In this document: piece after piece, positions 33,744 through 45,374 of the stretch | Layout of the letters: each line of letters begins with the position of its first letter | Position numbering within the stretch: position 1 is the stretch's first letter | Origin: Mycolicibacterium porcinum | Lineage (GTDB): Bacteria > Actinomycetota > Actinomycetes > Mycobacteriales > Mycobacteriaceae | Direction of reading: 5' to 3' | Length of the DNA stretch: 60,799 nucleotides | Assembly (NCBI GenBank): GCA_001942045.1 | Contig: MSTD01000031.1 | Span: 1-60,799 of the forward strand | The notes under the pieces: model-generated | The model's database searches: none | The model's input: the letters and a program-made list of their open reading frames with translations, nothing else | What the model was told of the DNA's origin: nothing | Translations under genes and position numbers: made by a program

Positions 33744-35348
33744 CTAGCCCGTCACGTCGCTTTCGGCTTCGCGCTCCAGATCCCGCGGCAGCACCAGGTT
33801 CATCGGGCGAGCCAGCTGGGTGGGCACCGTGCGTCCGCGCAGTTCCACGATCTCGCCGACGTCCCAGCTCAGCGCCTCGGCGTCGAGTGCGCCGCTGACC
33901 GCGATCGCCGAGGCCAGCACGTGGCCTTCCTCCAGCTTGGCGAGCTCGGTGAGGCGGGCGGCCTCGTTCACCGGGTCGCCGATCACGGTGTATTCGAAGC
34001 GGGCCTGAGCGCCGATGTGGCCGGCGATCGCGCGCCCGGCCGACACCCCGATACCGAACTCGATGTCGCTGCCCAGCACGCTGAGCAGCTCGTCATGCAG
34101 CTCGCGAGACGCGGCCAGCGCGCCGCCGGACGCGTCGGGATGCTCGATGGGGGCGCCGAAGATGGCCAGCGCCGCGTCGCCCTGGAACTTGTTGACGAAC
34201 CCGCCGTGCCGGTTGACGGTGTCGACGATGACCCGGAAGAACTCGTTGAGCAGGTTCACCACATCGCCGGCCGGGATCGTCGACGCCAGATGCGTCGACC
34301 CCACCAGGTCCACGAACAGCACGGCGACGTCGCGTTCCTGCCCGCCGAGCTCGGTGCCGCGTTCCAGCGCGCGACGGGCCACGTCCTCACCCACGTACCG
34401 GCCGAACAGGTCACGCAAGCGTTGCCGCTCGGCCAGCTCACGCACCATGTCGTTGAAGCCGGCCTGCAGCAGGCCCAGCTCGCTGGCATCGTAAATCTGC
34501 ATGTGTGCGTTGTAGTTGCCGCGCTGCACCTCGCCCAGCGCCCAGCGCAGCTGGCGCAGTGGGTCGGCGATCGACATCGCCACCAGCACCGTGCTGGACA
34601 GCCCGATCACCAGTGCGGCGATGGCCAGCAGCAGCAGCGGGGTGATCAGCCGGTCGGCAGACGCGGTCAGGATGGAGAATTTGCTGGCCACCAGCGCCAG
34701 CACGATGGCCAGTACGGGCACGCCGGTGGACAGCACCCAGGTCAGCACCTGGCGCAGGATCACCCCGGGCGCGCGGAAGTTCTCCGGAACCCCGCCGCGC
34801 AGCGCGGCCACCGCAACCGGTCGCAGCACGCGCTCGGACTGCAGGTAGCCGATGATCGCGGTGGCGGTCGCGCCGAGGGCGGTGGCCACCAGAACGACCG
34901 GAGCGGACTTGCTGGCCACCGGCCAGCTGGCCACGATGAACACGATTGAGCCCAGGAACCAGTTCGTGACGCTGATCAGGGTCCGGTAGAAGGGCATCTT
35001 CAGCGCCCGCACGCGGGCCAGTTCGGTGATGGCCGGGTCGGACTTGGACAGCAGGGTGTCGCGACGCTGCCAGCGGATCACCGGGATCAGCAGCCGCAAG
35101 GCCAGGTAGGCGCCGATGGTGAACGAGACGAACAGGTAGCCCAGGAAGATCGCCAGGTTCACCACGGGAAGGTCCTGGAGTTGGATGCGATCCTCGGGCG
35201 GCAGGCCGAAGCGCAGGAAGCCCAGAACGAACAGCGCGCCGATGATGTCGGCCTGCAGCATGCCCAGCGTGAACACCGGCCACGGGGTGCGCGCCACCCA
35301 TCGCGCGAATGCACCGATTCGCGCGATGGGTATGGGCTCCGTGGTCAC
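33744..35348 (-). CDS. Membrane adenylate cyclase with HAMP domain (Rv3645 type)
   Basis: A 534-residue class III cyclase. Six hydrophobic segments in the first 265 residues are followed by a HAMP linker (SIADPLRQLRWALGEVQRGNY, about 265-315) and the catalytic domain. Metal-binding aspartates appear in VLFVDLVGSTHL and the NKFQGDAALAIFG region. The later VIGDPVNEAARL carries the transition-state Asn/Arg positions. It makes cAMP at the inner face of the membrane. Rv3645 is reported to affect fatty-acid toxicity and antibiotic tolerance in M. tuberculosis. A cAMP source and crp both lie in this window. The stop is 5 bases from the convergent topA stop. Confidence 0.92.
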   Translation of the reverse strand: MTTEPIPIARIGAFARWVARTPWPVFTLGMLQADIIGALFVLGFLRFGLPPEDRIQLQDLPVVNLAIFLGYLFVSFTIGAYLALRLLIPVIRWQRRDTLLSKSDPAITELARVRALKMPFYRTLISVTNWFLGSIVFIVASWPVASKSAPVVLVATALGATATAIIGYLQSERVLRPVAVAALRGGVPENFRAPGVILRQVLTWVLSTGVPVLAIVLALVASKFSILTASADRLITPLLLLAIAALVIGLSSTVLVAMSIADPLRQLRWALGEVQRGNYNAHMQIYDASELGLLQAGFNDMVRELAERQRLRDLFGRYVGEDVARRALERGTELGGQERDVAVLFVDLVGSTHLASTIPAGDVVNLLNEFFRVIVDTVNRHGGFVNKFQGDAALAIFGAPIEHPDASGGALAASRELHDELLSVLGSDIEFGIGVSAGRAIAGHIGAQARFEYTVIGDPVNEAARLTELAKLEEGHVLASAIAVSGALDAEALSWDVGEIVELRGRTVPTQLARPMNLVLPRDLEREAESDVTG

Positions 35349-35430
35349 CCGTTAACCGTATCGGGCCGCGGGGACGTTCAGTGCCTGCTGTGACGTGGTT
35401 GTGTCGGCTTGACCACTACTGTTGGAGACG

Positions 35431-36639
35431 ATGAGCGGGGTCTTTACGCGGCTGGTGGGCCAGCAAGCGGTGGAACAGGAGCTGGTGGCGGCCGCGTACG
35501 CCGCGCGGGGTGATTCGCCACACAGTGGCACCACCGTCGGGACCATGACACATGCCTGGCTGATCACCGGCCCGCCCGGGTCGGGACGTTCGGTGGCGGC
35601 GCTGTGCTTCGCGGCGGCCCTGCAGTGCACGTCAGACGGGACGCCGGGCTGCGGTGAATGCCGCGCGTGTACGACGACGATGGCCGGCACCCACGCCGAT
35701 GTGCGCCGCATCGTGCCCGAGGGTCTGTCGATCGCGGTCAAGGAGATGCGTGAGATCGTCCAGATCGCCTCGCGGCGGCCCGGAACCGGGCGCTGGCAGA
35801 TCGTGGTGATCGAGGACGCGGACCGGCTCACCGAAGGCGCCGCCAACGCGCTGCTGAAGGTGGTGGAGGAGCCGCCACCGTCGACGGTCTTCCTGCTGTG
35901 CGCGCCCTCGGTGGACCCGGAGGACATCGCGATCACGCTCCGGTCCCGCTGCCGGCACATCGCGCTGACCACGCCGTCGGTGGATGCCATCGCCGACGTG
36001 CTGATCTCCGGCGACGGGCTGCCCGAGGCTGATGCCCGCTGGGCCGCCTCGGTCAGCGGCGGGCACGTCGGCCGGGCCAGGCGACTGGCGACCGATCCCG
36101 AGGCCCGGGAGCGCCGCAAGCGCGCGCTGGGGTTGGCCCGGGACGCCGCGACACCGGCCCGGGCGTTCGCGGCCGCTGAGGAGATGGTCGCGGTTGCCGA
36201 GGCGGAGGCGCTGGCCTTGACGGCCGGACGCAACGAGACCGAGACCGAGGAGCTCAAGACGGCGCTGGGTGCCGGCGGCACCGGAAAAGGCACCGCGGCC
36301 ACCACCCGCGGGACGGCCGGGGCGCTCAAGGAGCTGGAGCGACGGCAGAAATCCCGCCAGACCCGGGCCTCGCGTGACGCACTGGACCGGGCCCTGATCG
36401 ACCTGGCCACCTACTTCCGCGATGCCCTGTTGGTGTCGTCGGGAGCTTCGTCGGTGACCGCCAACCACCCGGACATGGCCGAGAAAGTGCAGGCCATGGC
36501 TGACCACGTGCCCCCGGACCGGCTGCTGCGCTGCATCGAGGCGGTGCTGGAATGCCGCGAGGCGCTGGCGATCAACGTCAAACCCAAGTTCGCCGTCGAT
36601 GCCATGGTCGCGACCATCGGGCAGGCGCTTCGAGGGTGA
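35431..36639 (+). CDS. DNA polymerase III delta'-like clamp-loader subunit (Rv3644c type)
   Basis: A 402-residue AAA+ clamp-loader protein. It has the P-loop ITGPPGSGRSVAALCF, where the usual GKT/S lysine is arginine (GSGRS), a zinc-type cluster C-x8-C-x2-C-x2-C (CTSDGTPGCGECRAC), and Walker B-like VVIEDADRLTEGAANALLK with sensor 1 EEPPPSTVFLLC. The SRC motif (LRSRCRHI) is present. The loss of the P-loop lysine is typical of non-hydrolysing delta'. The start ATG 35431 (MSGVFTRLVGQ) matches the family. An in-frame TTG at 35422 is less likely. tRNA-Thr follows 55 bases later. Confidence 0.92.
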   Translation: MSGVFTRLVGQQAVEQELVAAAYAARGDSPHSGTTVGTMTHAWLITGPPGSGRSVAALCFAAALQCTSDGTPGCGECRACTTTMAGTHADVRRIVPEGLSIAVKEMREIVQIASRRPGTGRWQIVVIEDADRLTEGAANALLKVVEEPPPSTVFLLCAPSVDPEDIAITLRSRCRHIALTTPSVDAIADVLISGDGLPEADARWAASVSGGHVGRARRLATDPEARERRKRALGLARDAATPARAFAAAEEMVAVAEAEALALTAGRNETETEELKTALGAGGTGKGTAATTRGTAGALKELERRQKSRQTRASRDALDRALIDLATYFRDALLVSSGASSVTANHPDMAEKVQAMADHVPPDRLLRCIEAVLECREALAINVKPKFAVDAMVATIGQALRG

Positions 36640-36694
36640 GTTGGGTCCTGGGCGGTGTCTGCCGTAAAGTGGTGCCGCCCGGTTCGCTGGGTAC

Positions 36695-36767
36695 GCCACC
36701 CTAGCTCAGTCGGTAGAGCAATTCACTCGTAATGAATAGGTCAGGGGTTCGATTCCCCTGGGTGGCT
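36695..36767 (+). tRNA. tRNA-Thr (anticodon CGT)
   Basis: Acceptor GCCACCC (36695-36701) pairs with GGGTGGC (36760-36766). The D-arm has TAGCTCAGTCGGTAGAGC. The anticodon stem ATTCA/TGAAT encloses CTCGTAA, giving CGT (codon ACG, threonine). The T-arm is AGGGG TTCGATT CCCCT. The discriminator is T at 36767 and CCA is encoded at 36768-36770. It marks the left edge of an accessory stretch that differs from the M. tuberculosis order. Confidence 0.96.
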
Positions 36768-36778
36768 CCACAAGTCTG

Positions 36779-37006
36779 TATGCCTCCTGGCGGATCGGCA
36801 TGGCCTTGCGCATCGACGAGGACGGTCCGAGGGCAAACGTCCCGCAGGAGCGGCCCGCCGCGGTCCTCAGCGCCTCGCCCGACACCGTCGTGGGGCTCGC
36901 CGCTGGGGCGATCACGGTGGACGCGGCGCTCGCCGACGGAGACTTCCACGGTGACGTGCAGATTCTTCGTTCGGCGTTCCCGCCGGACCGAGCTGGTGTC
37001 AGGTAA
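36779..37006 (+). pseudogene. C-terminal fragment of an HxlR-type regulator/SCP2-like domain
   Basis: An open frame running out of the tRNA 3' flank reads WRIGMALRIDEDGPRANV, then AAVLSASPDTVVGLAAGAIT and ALADGDFHGDVQILRSAFPP. This pattern (LxxDP-type strand, 'LaaG...ALadG...G' helix) is that of the SCP2-like C-terminal domain found in winged-helix HxlR-family regulators. The DNA-binding half is absent. Codons stay open upstream to the tRNA with no start before ATG 36800, so this looks like a remnant left by a deletion or integration next to tRNA-Thr. A short live gene from 36800 (68 residues) cannot be excluded. Confidence 0.5.
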
Positions 37007-37020
37007 CCGGGCTGGTCGCC

Positions 37021-37893
37021 TCAGTTGGCATAGGCCTTCGTCAGGAACTCGTCGACCAAGGGAACCACCTCGTCAAGGTGGGTTTCCAGCAGCCAGTGCC
37101 CGCCGCCGAGCAGATGGATCGGCACGTCGGGCAGATCACGTCGATATGCCGCGGCAGATTTTTCCGGCATGTAGCCGTCGTGCGGTCCCCACACGATCAA
37201 CGTCGGCGGCTGGTGCTGCCGCAGGTAGGACTGTTCTTCGGCGAACCAGCCCAGCGTGGTGGGTTGGTCCTCCAGCAGGCGGATCAGGTTGGCGATGCGC
37301 TCCGGTGTGCACATGAGTGACCAGTGCAGCGTCCACAGGTCGGGGCTGATCCGGTCGGCTATGCCGTCGGGAAGCTCACCGCGGAACTCAGTTTCGAAAC
37401 CGTGCAGGGTCACGTGCTGGGCGATCCGGCGTCGTGCTTCAGGCCCCGGGTTACGCCACGATTCCTTGAGGAAGTCGTACTTCGGGCCGAAGGCGTCCTC
37501 GTAGATGTCACCGTTCTGAATAACAAGGCCCGCAACACGTTCCGGCCGGGCCAGAGCCAGTTGAAAACCGAACTGAGAGCCGTAATCGTGTAACCAGATC
37601 ACGTAGCGGTCGAGGCGCATGGCGTCGACGAACGACTGGAGAAAGCGGCTGTAGGCGGCGAAGGTGTAGTCGAAGTCATCGGCTGAAGGTGTTGCGCTGT
37701 AACCGAATCCGGGTAGATCGGGCGCGATGAGCCGCCATCGGTCACCGAGGCGCGCCATGAGATCGCGATAAACGTAGGACGAGGCCGGGTAGCCGTGGGG
37801 GAGCAGCAGGACTGGGGCATTGCTGGGGCCGGCCGCACGGTAGAAGGTGTCGACGCCGTCGACGGTGGTTCGATGGTGGGTTACTGCGGTCAC
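37021..37893 (-). CDS. Alpha/beta hydrolase, haloalkane dehalogenase/epoxide hydrolase-like
   Basis: A 290-residue alpha/beta hydrolase. It has the oxyanion motif LLPHGYPASSYVYRDLM, the nucleophile elbow WLHDYGSQFGFQ with aspartate as nucleophile, the acid region IVWGPHDGYMPEKSA and the catalytic histidine in GGGHWLLETHLDE. Aspartate nucleophile enzymes of this type open epoxides or remove halides. The tryptophan beside the histidine and in WLHD fits either. A standalone gene in the accessory patch, divergent from the exported protein gene (50-base gap). Substrate unknown. Confidence 0.83.
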   Translation of the reverse strand: MTAVTHHRTTVDGVDTFYRAAGPSNAPVLLLPHGYPASSYVYRDLMARLGDRWRLIAPDLPGFGYSATPSADDFDYTFAAYSRFLQSFVDAMRLDRYVIWLHDYGSQFGFQLALARPERVAGLVIQNGDIYEDAFGPKYDFLKESWRNPGPEARRRIAQHVTLHGFETEFRGELPDGIADRISPDLWTLHWSLMCTPERIANLIRLLEDQPTTLGWFAEEQSYLRQHQPPTLIVWGPHDGYMPEKSAAAYRRDLPDVPIHLLGGGHWLLETHLDEVVPLVDEFLTKAYAN

Positions 37894-37943
37894 GAACCAT
37901 CGAGTACCCGTTTCGCCATTTTCATCGCGATAGTCTCACCGCC

Positions 37944-38474
37944 ATGGCACGGACCGTGGTGGGCGCGGCTCTCGTAGTGGCGGTTTCACTGGCGGCGCCG
38001 GTGGCGGCGGCCGATCCTGGACAGGTCCCTGACCTGAGCGGTTACACCGCGGTGGCTGTCCACGACTTCAACACGTATTACAACTACCCGACGACGAACG
38101 GCGCGCAGTTCGTCACCCCGGGCGGCTACCGATGCCGAATCACGTACACCGGCCGGGCCAATCCGCCCATGAAGCAAGCCTCGTGCTGGGGTGAGCTGCC
38201 TGGTACGTCGAACAACATGGTCAGCGTCTTCGCAGCTATGCAGCTCGACCCGGCGACCTTTGCCACCGTGGACCTGGCCGCCATGGAGAAGTACACGGAC
38301 TACAAGGACCCGCGTGACCGCACGGTTGACCCGGCCGCCTACAAGCTGCTCCCCGCGGGCAGCAAGCTCAGTTACCCCGACAGCGCGACGTGCGCCGTCA
38401 CCGAGGTGAGCACGGTGTGCGTGATGGGTGACCACGGCTTCGAGCTCTCGCCGAAGGGCAGTCGCGTCTTCTAG
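37944..38474 (+). CDS. Secreted mycobacterial protein of unknown function
   Basis: A 176-residue exported protein. A signal peptide (MARTVVGAALVVAVSLAAPV, cleavage after AAA near 23) precedes a mature domain with four cysteines (YRCRI, ASCWG, ATCAV, TVCVM) that probably form two disulfides. The segments YNYPTTNGAQFVTPGGYRCR and GDHGFELSPKGSRVF are typical of a family of small exported mycobacterial proteins. No catalytic motif is seen. Its stop shares CTAG with the stop of the convergent carboxymuconolactone-decarboxylase-like gene. Confidence 0.8.
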   Translation: MARTVVGAALVVAVSLAAPVAAADPGQVPDLSGYTAVAVHDFNTYYNYPTTNGAQFVTPGGYRCRITYTGRANPPMKQASCWGELPGTSNNMVSVFAAMQLDPATFATVDLAAMEKYTDYKDPRDRTVDPAAYKLLPAGSKLSYPDSATCAVTEVSTVCVMGDHGFELSPKGSRVF

Positions 38475-38839
38475 CCCTTCCCCAATGCCTGACGCGCCAC
38501 GTTGCGTGCGGTATTCGCGGCGGGGAACCCCGCGTAGCCACTGGCGTGGTAAATGACCTCGGCGATCTCGTCCTCGGTGAGGCCGTTGCGGAGGCCGATC
38601 CTGACGTGCGACTCGAACTCATCGGTAGCCCGCAGCGCGATCAAGATGCCCATCGTGACCAGGCTGCGATCCCGCCGGCTCAGCCCTTCACGGCTCCACA
38701 ACCGGCCGAAGACATTGTCGACGCCGATGGCCATCAGCTCGTCGCCGAATCTGCCGTCCGGCTCGACGGCGTCTGCCGGCAGATGCGGCACCATCTCCTG
38801 GAGGACCCGTAGACCTTGTTCACGTACGTCGTCAGTCAT
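38471..38839 (-). CDS. Carboxymuconolactone decarboxylase family protein
   Basis: A 122-residue AhpD/CMD-fold protein with FGRLWSREGLSRRDRSLVTM and HVRIGLRNGLTEDEIAEVIYH, the two helical signatures of gamma-carboxymuconolactone decarboxylases. The CxxC of AhpD peroxidase partners is absent, so a disulfide reductase role is unlikely. The neighbours offer no aromatic degradation genes. The start ATG 38839 (MTDDVREQGL) follows the family. It may be the last gene of the toxin-like/lipoprotein transcript, 22 bases downstream of the lipoprotein stop. Confidence 0.82.
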   Translation of the reverse strand: MTDDVREQGLRVLQEMVPHLPADAVEPDGRFGDELMAIGVDNVFGRLWSREGLSRRDRSLVTMGILIALRATDEFESHVRIGLRNGLTEDEIAEVIYHASGYAGFPAANTARNVARQALGKG

Positions 38840-38861
38840 GCCTGCCAGCTTGGCATGCGGT

Positions 38862-39374
38862 TCATTCCCCAGTGGCAGTGATGACGACGACCGGTGCGCC
38901 CTCGGCAAGGAACGCTTTGGACTTGATCTTGGTGCTGGTGAATGCCGCGTCCAGCTGAGGACTGGAAAGGTAGCCGCTTCGCGGAAGCGAATCGTGCAAC
39001 GACTCCCACACGTCGGGCTCGTTCGTAGTCGGAATCGGGTGGTACTTCGTCTTCAGATCCTCAGCGGTGGACGGCGTCAGCTCAACGATGCTGTCGATCC
39101 AATACAAAGACGGTCCAGGGACCTCGGGATCACCCATGTCTCCGCTGACCCACGAGGCGGCGACAGGCGACCCGAGCGCAGGGAAGCGCTTGGTCAACGG
39201 TTCCAGCTCATGCCGGACCGGGTTGGACGTGGTCTTGGCTGCGGGAGCGGTCACGGTTCTCTCCATCTGTTGTCCATCAAGTGAACTGGGGAAGCACGCT
39301 GAAAGCGCGACAGCGACCAACGTCAGTGGCAGGGCTAGAGCGCTAACCTTGCTCACCCCACGAGAATTCGTCAC
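38862..39374 (-). CDS. Lipoprotein, possible immunity protein of the EspA-like gene
   Basis: A 170-residue lipoprotein. The start GTG at 39374 overlaps the stop of the upstream gene in GTGA. A signal segment (SALALPLTLVAVALSAC) ends in a lipobox with Cys27 as the acylated residue. The mature part contains LTKRFPALGSPVAASWVSGD, PEVPGPSLYWIDSIVEL and a C-terminal VVVITATG. The coupling to an EspA-like protein with a toxin-like C-terminal half suggests a membrane-tethered immunity protein or a secretion partner. No family function is known to me. Confidence 0.75.
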   Translation of the reverse strand: MTNSRGVSKVSALALPLTLVAVALSACFPSSLDGQQMERTVTAPAAKTTSNPVRHELEPLTKRFPALGSPVAASWVSGDMGDPEVPGPSLYWIDSIVELTPSTAEDLKTKYHPIPTTNEPDVWESLHDSLPRSGYLSSPQLDAAFTSTKIKSKAFLAEGAPVVVITATGE

Positions 39375-40738
39375 GGCAGCGTCACTCCTCCGGTGTTGCG
39401 GTTGTTGTCGGGCGGTCGCACGCCACCTGGACTGCCTCTGCCATCCACACGGTCCTCGCGTCCGGGATTGAATTGTGGTTGGCCACCCTGATCGGCGCTC
39501 GGCGCACTGCCCAATTCCCAGGTGACGGTTCGGGTGACTTCCCCGTGGGAGTCGAAAGGCCTGGCCCATCCCAGTTCCGTGAATCTGCCATTCTCATTGT
39601 CAGACGCGCCGGTGCCGATGTCCGACTGGCCCCGATTGAAGTTGTAGTGGTCCTCGGCGTGCACCGTCACAGTCATCGTGACTTTGTTTCCTTCGACCTT
39701 GACGTCCGCGCTGCTCCACTGTTGGTATCCGCCAACGGCTTTCTGCCAGTTTTCTGTGGTGGGGTAGTTCGTGGTCGGATTCGGATCGCCGGTCATCGAG
39801 AACGAGGTGTTGCCTGATCGGATCAATTCCTCGGCTCCGCGCTGTGCTCGACTGATCTGGTCATCGACGTTGGCGCGGATGCCTGGATCCTCGCGGTAGG
39901 CCTCCTCGTAATCGAATTCGATTGGCTTACCGTCGTTATCCCAATAATGCCGGTACATTTGCGTTGCGTCATCGAGGTCTCCGCGCAACAACCGACCACC
40001 TGCAAGCTTTGCCTCCCATTCGGCTCGCTTGAGGTAGTCCTGCAGACCGGGCTCAGCGGAGTTGTACTCGAAGTCTTCGTCCCAGTTGATGTCGGGTTTC
40101 GTCGGGGGGCCTATGACGAACTCTGGTCCGCCAGGTTCTCCCGGTTTCGATCCGGGCTCGCCTGGCTTGTCGTCAGGTTTCTTCTCGTCCTCGGGTTTGT
40201 CCTGCTGTGGATTGCCCTCTTCGCCCCGGCCGAACTTCTGATTCGTCAGTTCGTCGTACCCGTTCTTGATCCCACTGACGCGCAGGCCGATCGCGAGCAT
40301 GTCCCGGTTGGCGTTCTGAACGGTGGTGTTGACCTGGCTGATGCCTTGGTTGGCGATCGGGATGAGTTTGTTCTCCCGGTCCTGTGCGCTGGTCGGCGGC
40401 AGTGACGCGACCATGCTGTCGACCCAGGACTTGGTGGCATCGAGTTGATTGCGCCCACTGGTGACGATGTTGGCGGCACTGGTGACCTCGGCGGCCATCT
40501 TCTTGTCGAGCTCGGCGAGCTTCTGGTACACGGCAGCATGTTCTTTGTTGGCCGCGGCGTAGGCCTCAGATCCGGTCCCTTGCCAGCGGTGGTCAGGCTG
40601 GGCGGACTCGACCATGCCCTTCATCTTCAGCAGTTGCGAGCTGCTGCCGTCGTAGTGGCTGCCGTCGGTGGGGGTGCCTTCCCCGAAGGTGGCCTTGGCT
40701 TTATTCCACGTCGAATAGAAGCCATCCAGCGCGCCCAC
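39371..40738 (-). CDS. EspA/EspE-like type VII substrate with toxin-like C-terminal domain
   Basis: A 455-residue protein in three parts. Residues 1-170 are helical with a WxG turn (HRWQGTGSEAYAAANKEHA, near 50) and AELDKKMAAEV, as in EspA/EspE substrates of ESX systems. Residues about 170-225 are a charged Pro/Gly/Lys linker (EKKPDDKPGEPGSKPGEPG). Residues about 226-430 form a globular domain with TENWQKAVGGYQQWSSADV, EDHYNFNRGQSDIGTG and NGRFTELGWARPF. This layout is that of polymorphic toxins carried by type VII leaders, and the overlapping lipoprotein gene would suit an immunity factor. The toxic activity is inference. The C-terminal motif is one I associate with uncharacterised toxin tips. 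Confidence 0.75.
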   Translation of the reverse strand: MGALDGFYSTWNKAKATFGEGTPTDGSHYDGSSSQLLKMKGMVESAQPDHRWQGTGSEAYAAANKEHAAVYQKLAELDKKMAAEVTSAANIVTSGRNQLDATKSWVDSMVASLPPTSAQDRENKLIPIANQGISQVNTTVQNANRDMLAIGLRVSGIKNGYDELTNQKFGRGEEGNPQQDKPEDEKKPDDKPGEPGSKPGEPGGPEFVIGPPTKPDINWDEDFEYNSAEPGLQDYLKRAEWEAKLAGGRLLRGDLDDATQMYRHYWDNDGKPIEFDYEEAYREDPGIRANVDDQISRAQRGAEELIRSGNTSFSMTGDPNPTTNYPTTENWQKAVGGYQQWSSADVKVEGNKVTMTVTVHAEDHYNFNRGQSDIGTGASDNENGRFTELGWARPFDSHGEVTRTVTWELGSAPSADQGGQPQFNPGREDRVDGRGSPGGVRPPDNNRNTGGVTLP

Positions 40739-40796
40739 AGAACGTCCCCCTCGGCAGGATCCCGACAGTCAAGACCTCAGTATCTCAGCCCCCGGA

Positions 40797-43552
<2,756 letters not shown>

Positions 43553-43558
43553 AAGATT

Positions 43559-43570
43559 GTGAGTACTCAC
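43559..43570. promoter_or_regulatory. Perfect 12-bp palindrome, probable TetR operator
   Basis: GTGAGTACTCAC lies in the 39-base gap before the amidohydrolase gene. The 12-bp dyad with flanking AAAG/CTTT resembles operators of TetR regulators. The TetR gene two positions downstream in the same operon is the natural candidate to bind it. Confidence 0.6.
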
Positions 43571-43591
43571 TTTCTGTTCTAGCGTTGCGTC

Positions 43592-45373
43592 ATGTCCTAC
43601 GACGTCATCGTTCGCAACGGCTTGTGGTTCGACGGCACCGGCGCCCCGCCGCAGGTCCGTACCCTGGGGATTCGCGACGGGGTAGTGGTCACGGTCTCGG
43701 CCACCCCGTTGGATGAGACCGACTGCCCGGATGTCATCAACGCTGGTGGCAAGTGGGTCCTGCCCGGCTTCGTCGACGTGCACACGCACTACGACGCCGA
43801 GGTTCTGCTCGATCCGGGGCTGCGCGAGTCGGTGCGGCACGGGGTGACCACGGTGCTGCTGGGTATGTGCTCGCTGTCGACGGTCTACGCCGACACCGAG
43901 GACGCGGCCGACCTGTTCAGCCGGGTCGAGGCGGTACCGCGCCAGTTCGTGCTGGGCGCCCTGGAGCAGCACAAGACGTGGTCGGGTCCGGCCGAGTATG
44001 TGAAGGCGATCGACGAGTTGCCCCTCGGGCCGAATATCGCCTCGCTGCTGGGTCATTCGGACCTGCGGGCCTCGGTGCTGGGACTGGACCGGGCGACCAC
44101 CCGCGGGGTGACGCCGACCGACGCCGAACTGGAGGCCATGGCGGCCAAGCTCGACGAGGCCCTCGAAGCCGGCATGCTCGGTCTGTCCGGGATGGATGCG
44201 GCGATCGACAAGCTCGACGGGGACCGGTTCCGGTCCCGTGCCCTGCCGTCGACGTTCGCGACCTGGCGTGAGCGCCGTCGCCTGATCAAGGTGCTGCGCA
44301 AACGCGGGCGGATCCTGCAGAGCGCGCCGAATGTGGCCAAAGTCCATGAGGCACTGAACTTCTTCCTGGAGAGCAGCGGCATCTTCGGCCGCCGCCAGGG
44401 GGTGCGGATGAGCCTGCTGGTCTCGGCCGACGCCAAGTCCTCGCCCGCTGCCGTGCGGGTGCTGGGGCCCGGCGTCCGGTTGCTCAACCGAATCCTGGGC
44501 TCCAAGGTGCGTTTCCAGCATCTGCCCGTGCCGTTCGAATTGTATTCGGACGGAATCGATCTACCGGTGTTCGAGGAGTTCGGTGCGGGTACCGCGGCGC
44601 TGCATCTCAAGGATCAATTCGAACGCAACAAGCTGCTCGCCGACCCGGAGTACCGCCGCCGGTTCCGCAAGTCGTTCGACCGGCGCGTGCTCGGACCAAC
44701 CCTGTGGCACCGCGACTTCCACGACGCCACGATCGTCGAATGCCCCGATAAGACGTTGATCGGCAAGAGCTTCGGGCAGATCGCCGACGAGCGTGGCATC
44801 CACCCGCTCGACGCCTTCCTCGACGTGCTCGTCGACAACGGCGAAAGAAATGTGCGATGGACCACCATCGTGGCCAACGACCGCCCCAAGTACCTGGACC
44901 GGCTGGCCACGGATTCCTCGGTGCACATGGGCTTCTCGGATGCCGGCGCGCACCTGCGCAACATGGCGTTCTACAACTTCCCGGTGAAGCTGCTCAAGCG
45001 GGTGCGTGACGCGCAGCTGGCGGGCCGGCCGTTCATGACCACCGAGCACGCCGTGCACCGGCTGACCGCCGAGGTGGCCGACTGGTTCGGGGTCTCGGCA
45101 GGCACACTGCGCCAAGGTGATCGGGCCGATTTCGTGGTGCTCGATCCGGCCGGTCTGAACGACTCGGTGGTGGCCTATCACGAGGAGTCGGTGCCGTTCT
45201 ACGGCGGCCTCAGCCGCATGGTGAACCGCAACGACGACGCCGTCGTCGTCACCGCCGTGAACGGACAGGTGGTGTTCCGCAACGGCCAGTTCCGCGAGGG
45301 CTACGGCCAGTCGGTGAAATCGGGTCGCTACCTGCGCGCCGGCGCCGAGCACCTGGACCACACGCCGGTCTGA
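43592..45373 (+). CDS. Amidohydrolase family 3 / N-acyl-D-amino-acid deacylase-like
   Basis: A 593-residue metal-dependent hydrolase. It has the metal-binding VDVHTHYDAEVL (about 62-73), GVTTVLLGMCSLS (a Cys often acting as ligand in D-aminoacylases), a mid-domain LLGHSDLRASVLG, the HLKDQFERNK helix, and the last aspartate region GFSDAGAHLRNM. The C-terminal beta-sandwich end reads VNGQVVFRNGQFREGYG. It may hydrolyse D-amino acid amides or related ring substrates. It ends one base before the TetR gene start and shares a likely operator upstream. Confidence 0.88.
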   Translation: MSYDVIVRNGLWFDGTGAPPQVRTLGIRDGVVVTVSATPLDETDCPDVINAGGKWVLPGFVDVHTHYDAEVLLDPGLRESVRHGVTTVLLGMCSLSTVYADTEDAADLFSRVEAVPRQFVLGALEQHKTWSGPAEYVKAIDELPLGPNIASLLGHSDLRASVLGLDRATTRGVTPTDAELEAMAAKLDEALEAGMLGLSGMDAAIDKLDGDRFRSRALPSTFATWRERRRLIKVLRKRGRILQSAPNVAKVHEALNFFLESSGIFGRRQGVRMSLLVSADAKSSPAAVRVLGPGVRLLNRILGSKVRFQHLPVPFELYSDGIDLPVFEEFGAGTAALHLKDQFERNKLLADPEYRRRFRKSFDRRVLGPTLWHRDFHDATIVECPDKTLIGKSFGQIADERGIHPLDAFLDVLVDNGERNVRWTTIVANDRPKYLDRLATDSSVHMGFSDAGAHLRNMAFYNFPVKLLKRVRDAQLAGRPFMTTEHAVHRLTAEVADWFGVSAGTLRQGDRADFVVLDPAGLNDSVVAYHEESVPFYGGLSRMVNRNDDAVVVTAVNGQVVFRNGQFREGYGQSVKSGRYLRAGAEHLDHTPV

Positions 45374-45374
45374 G

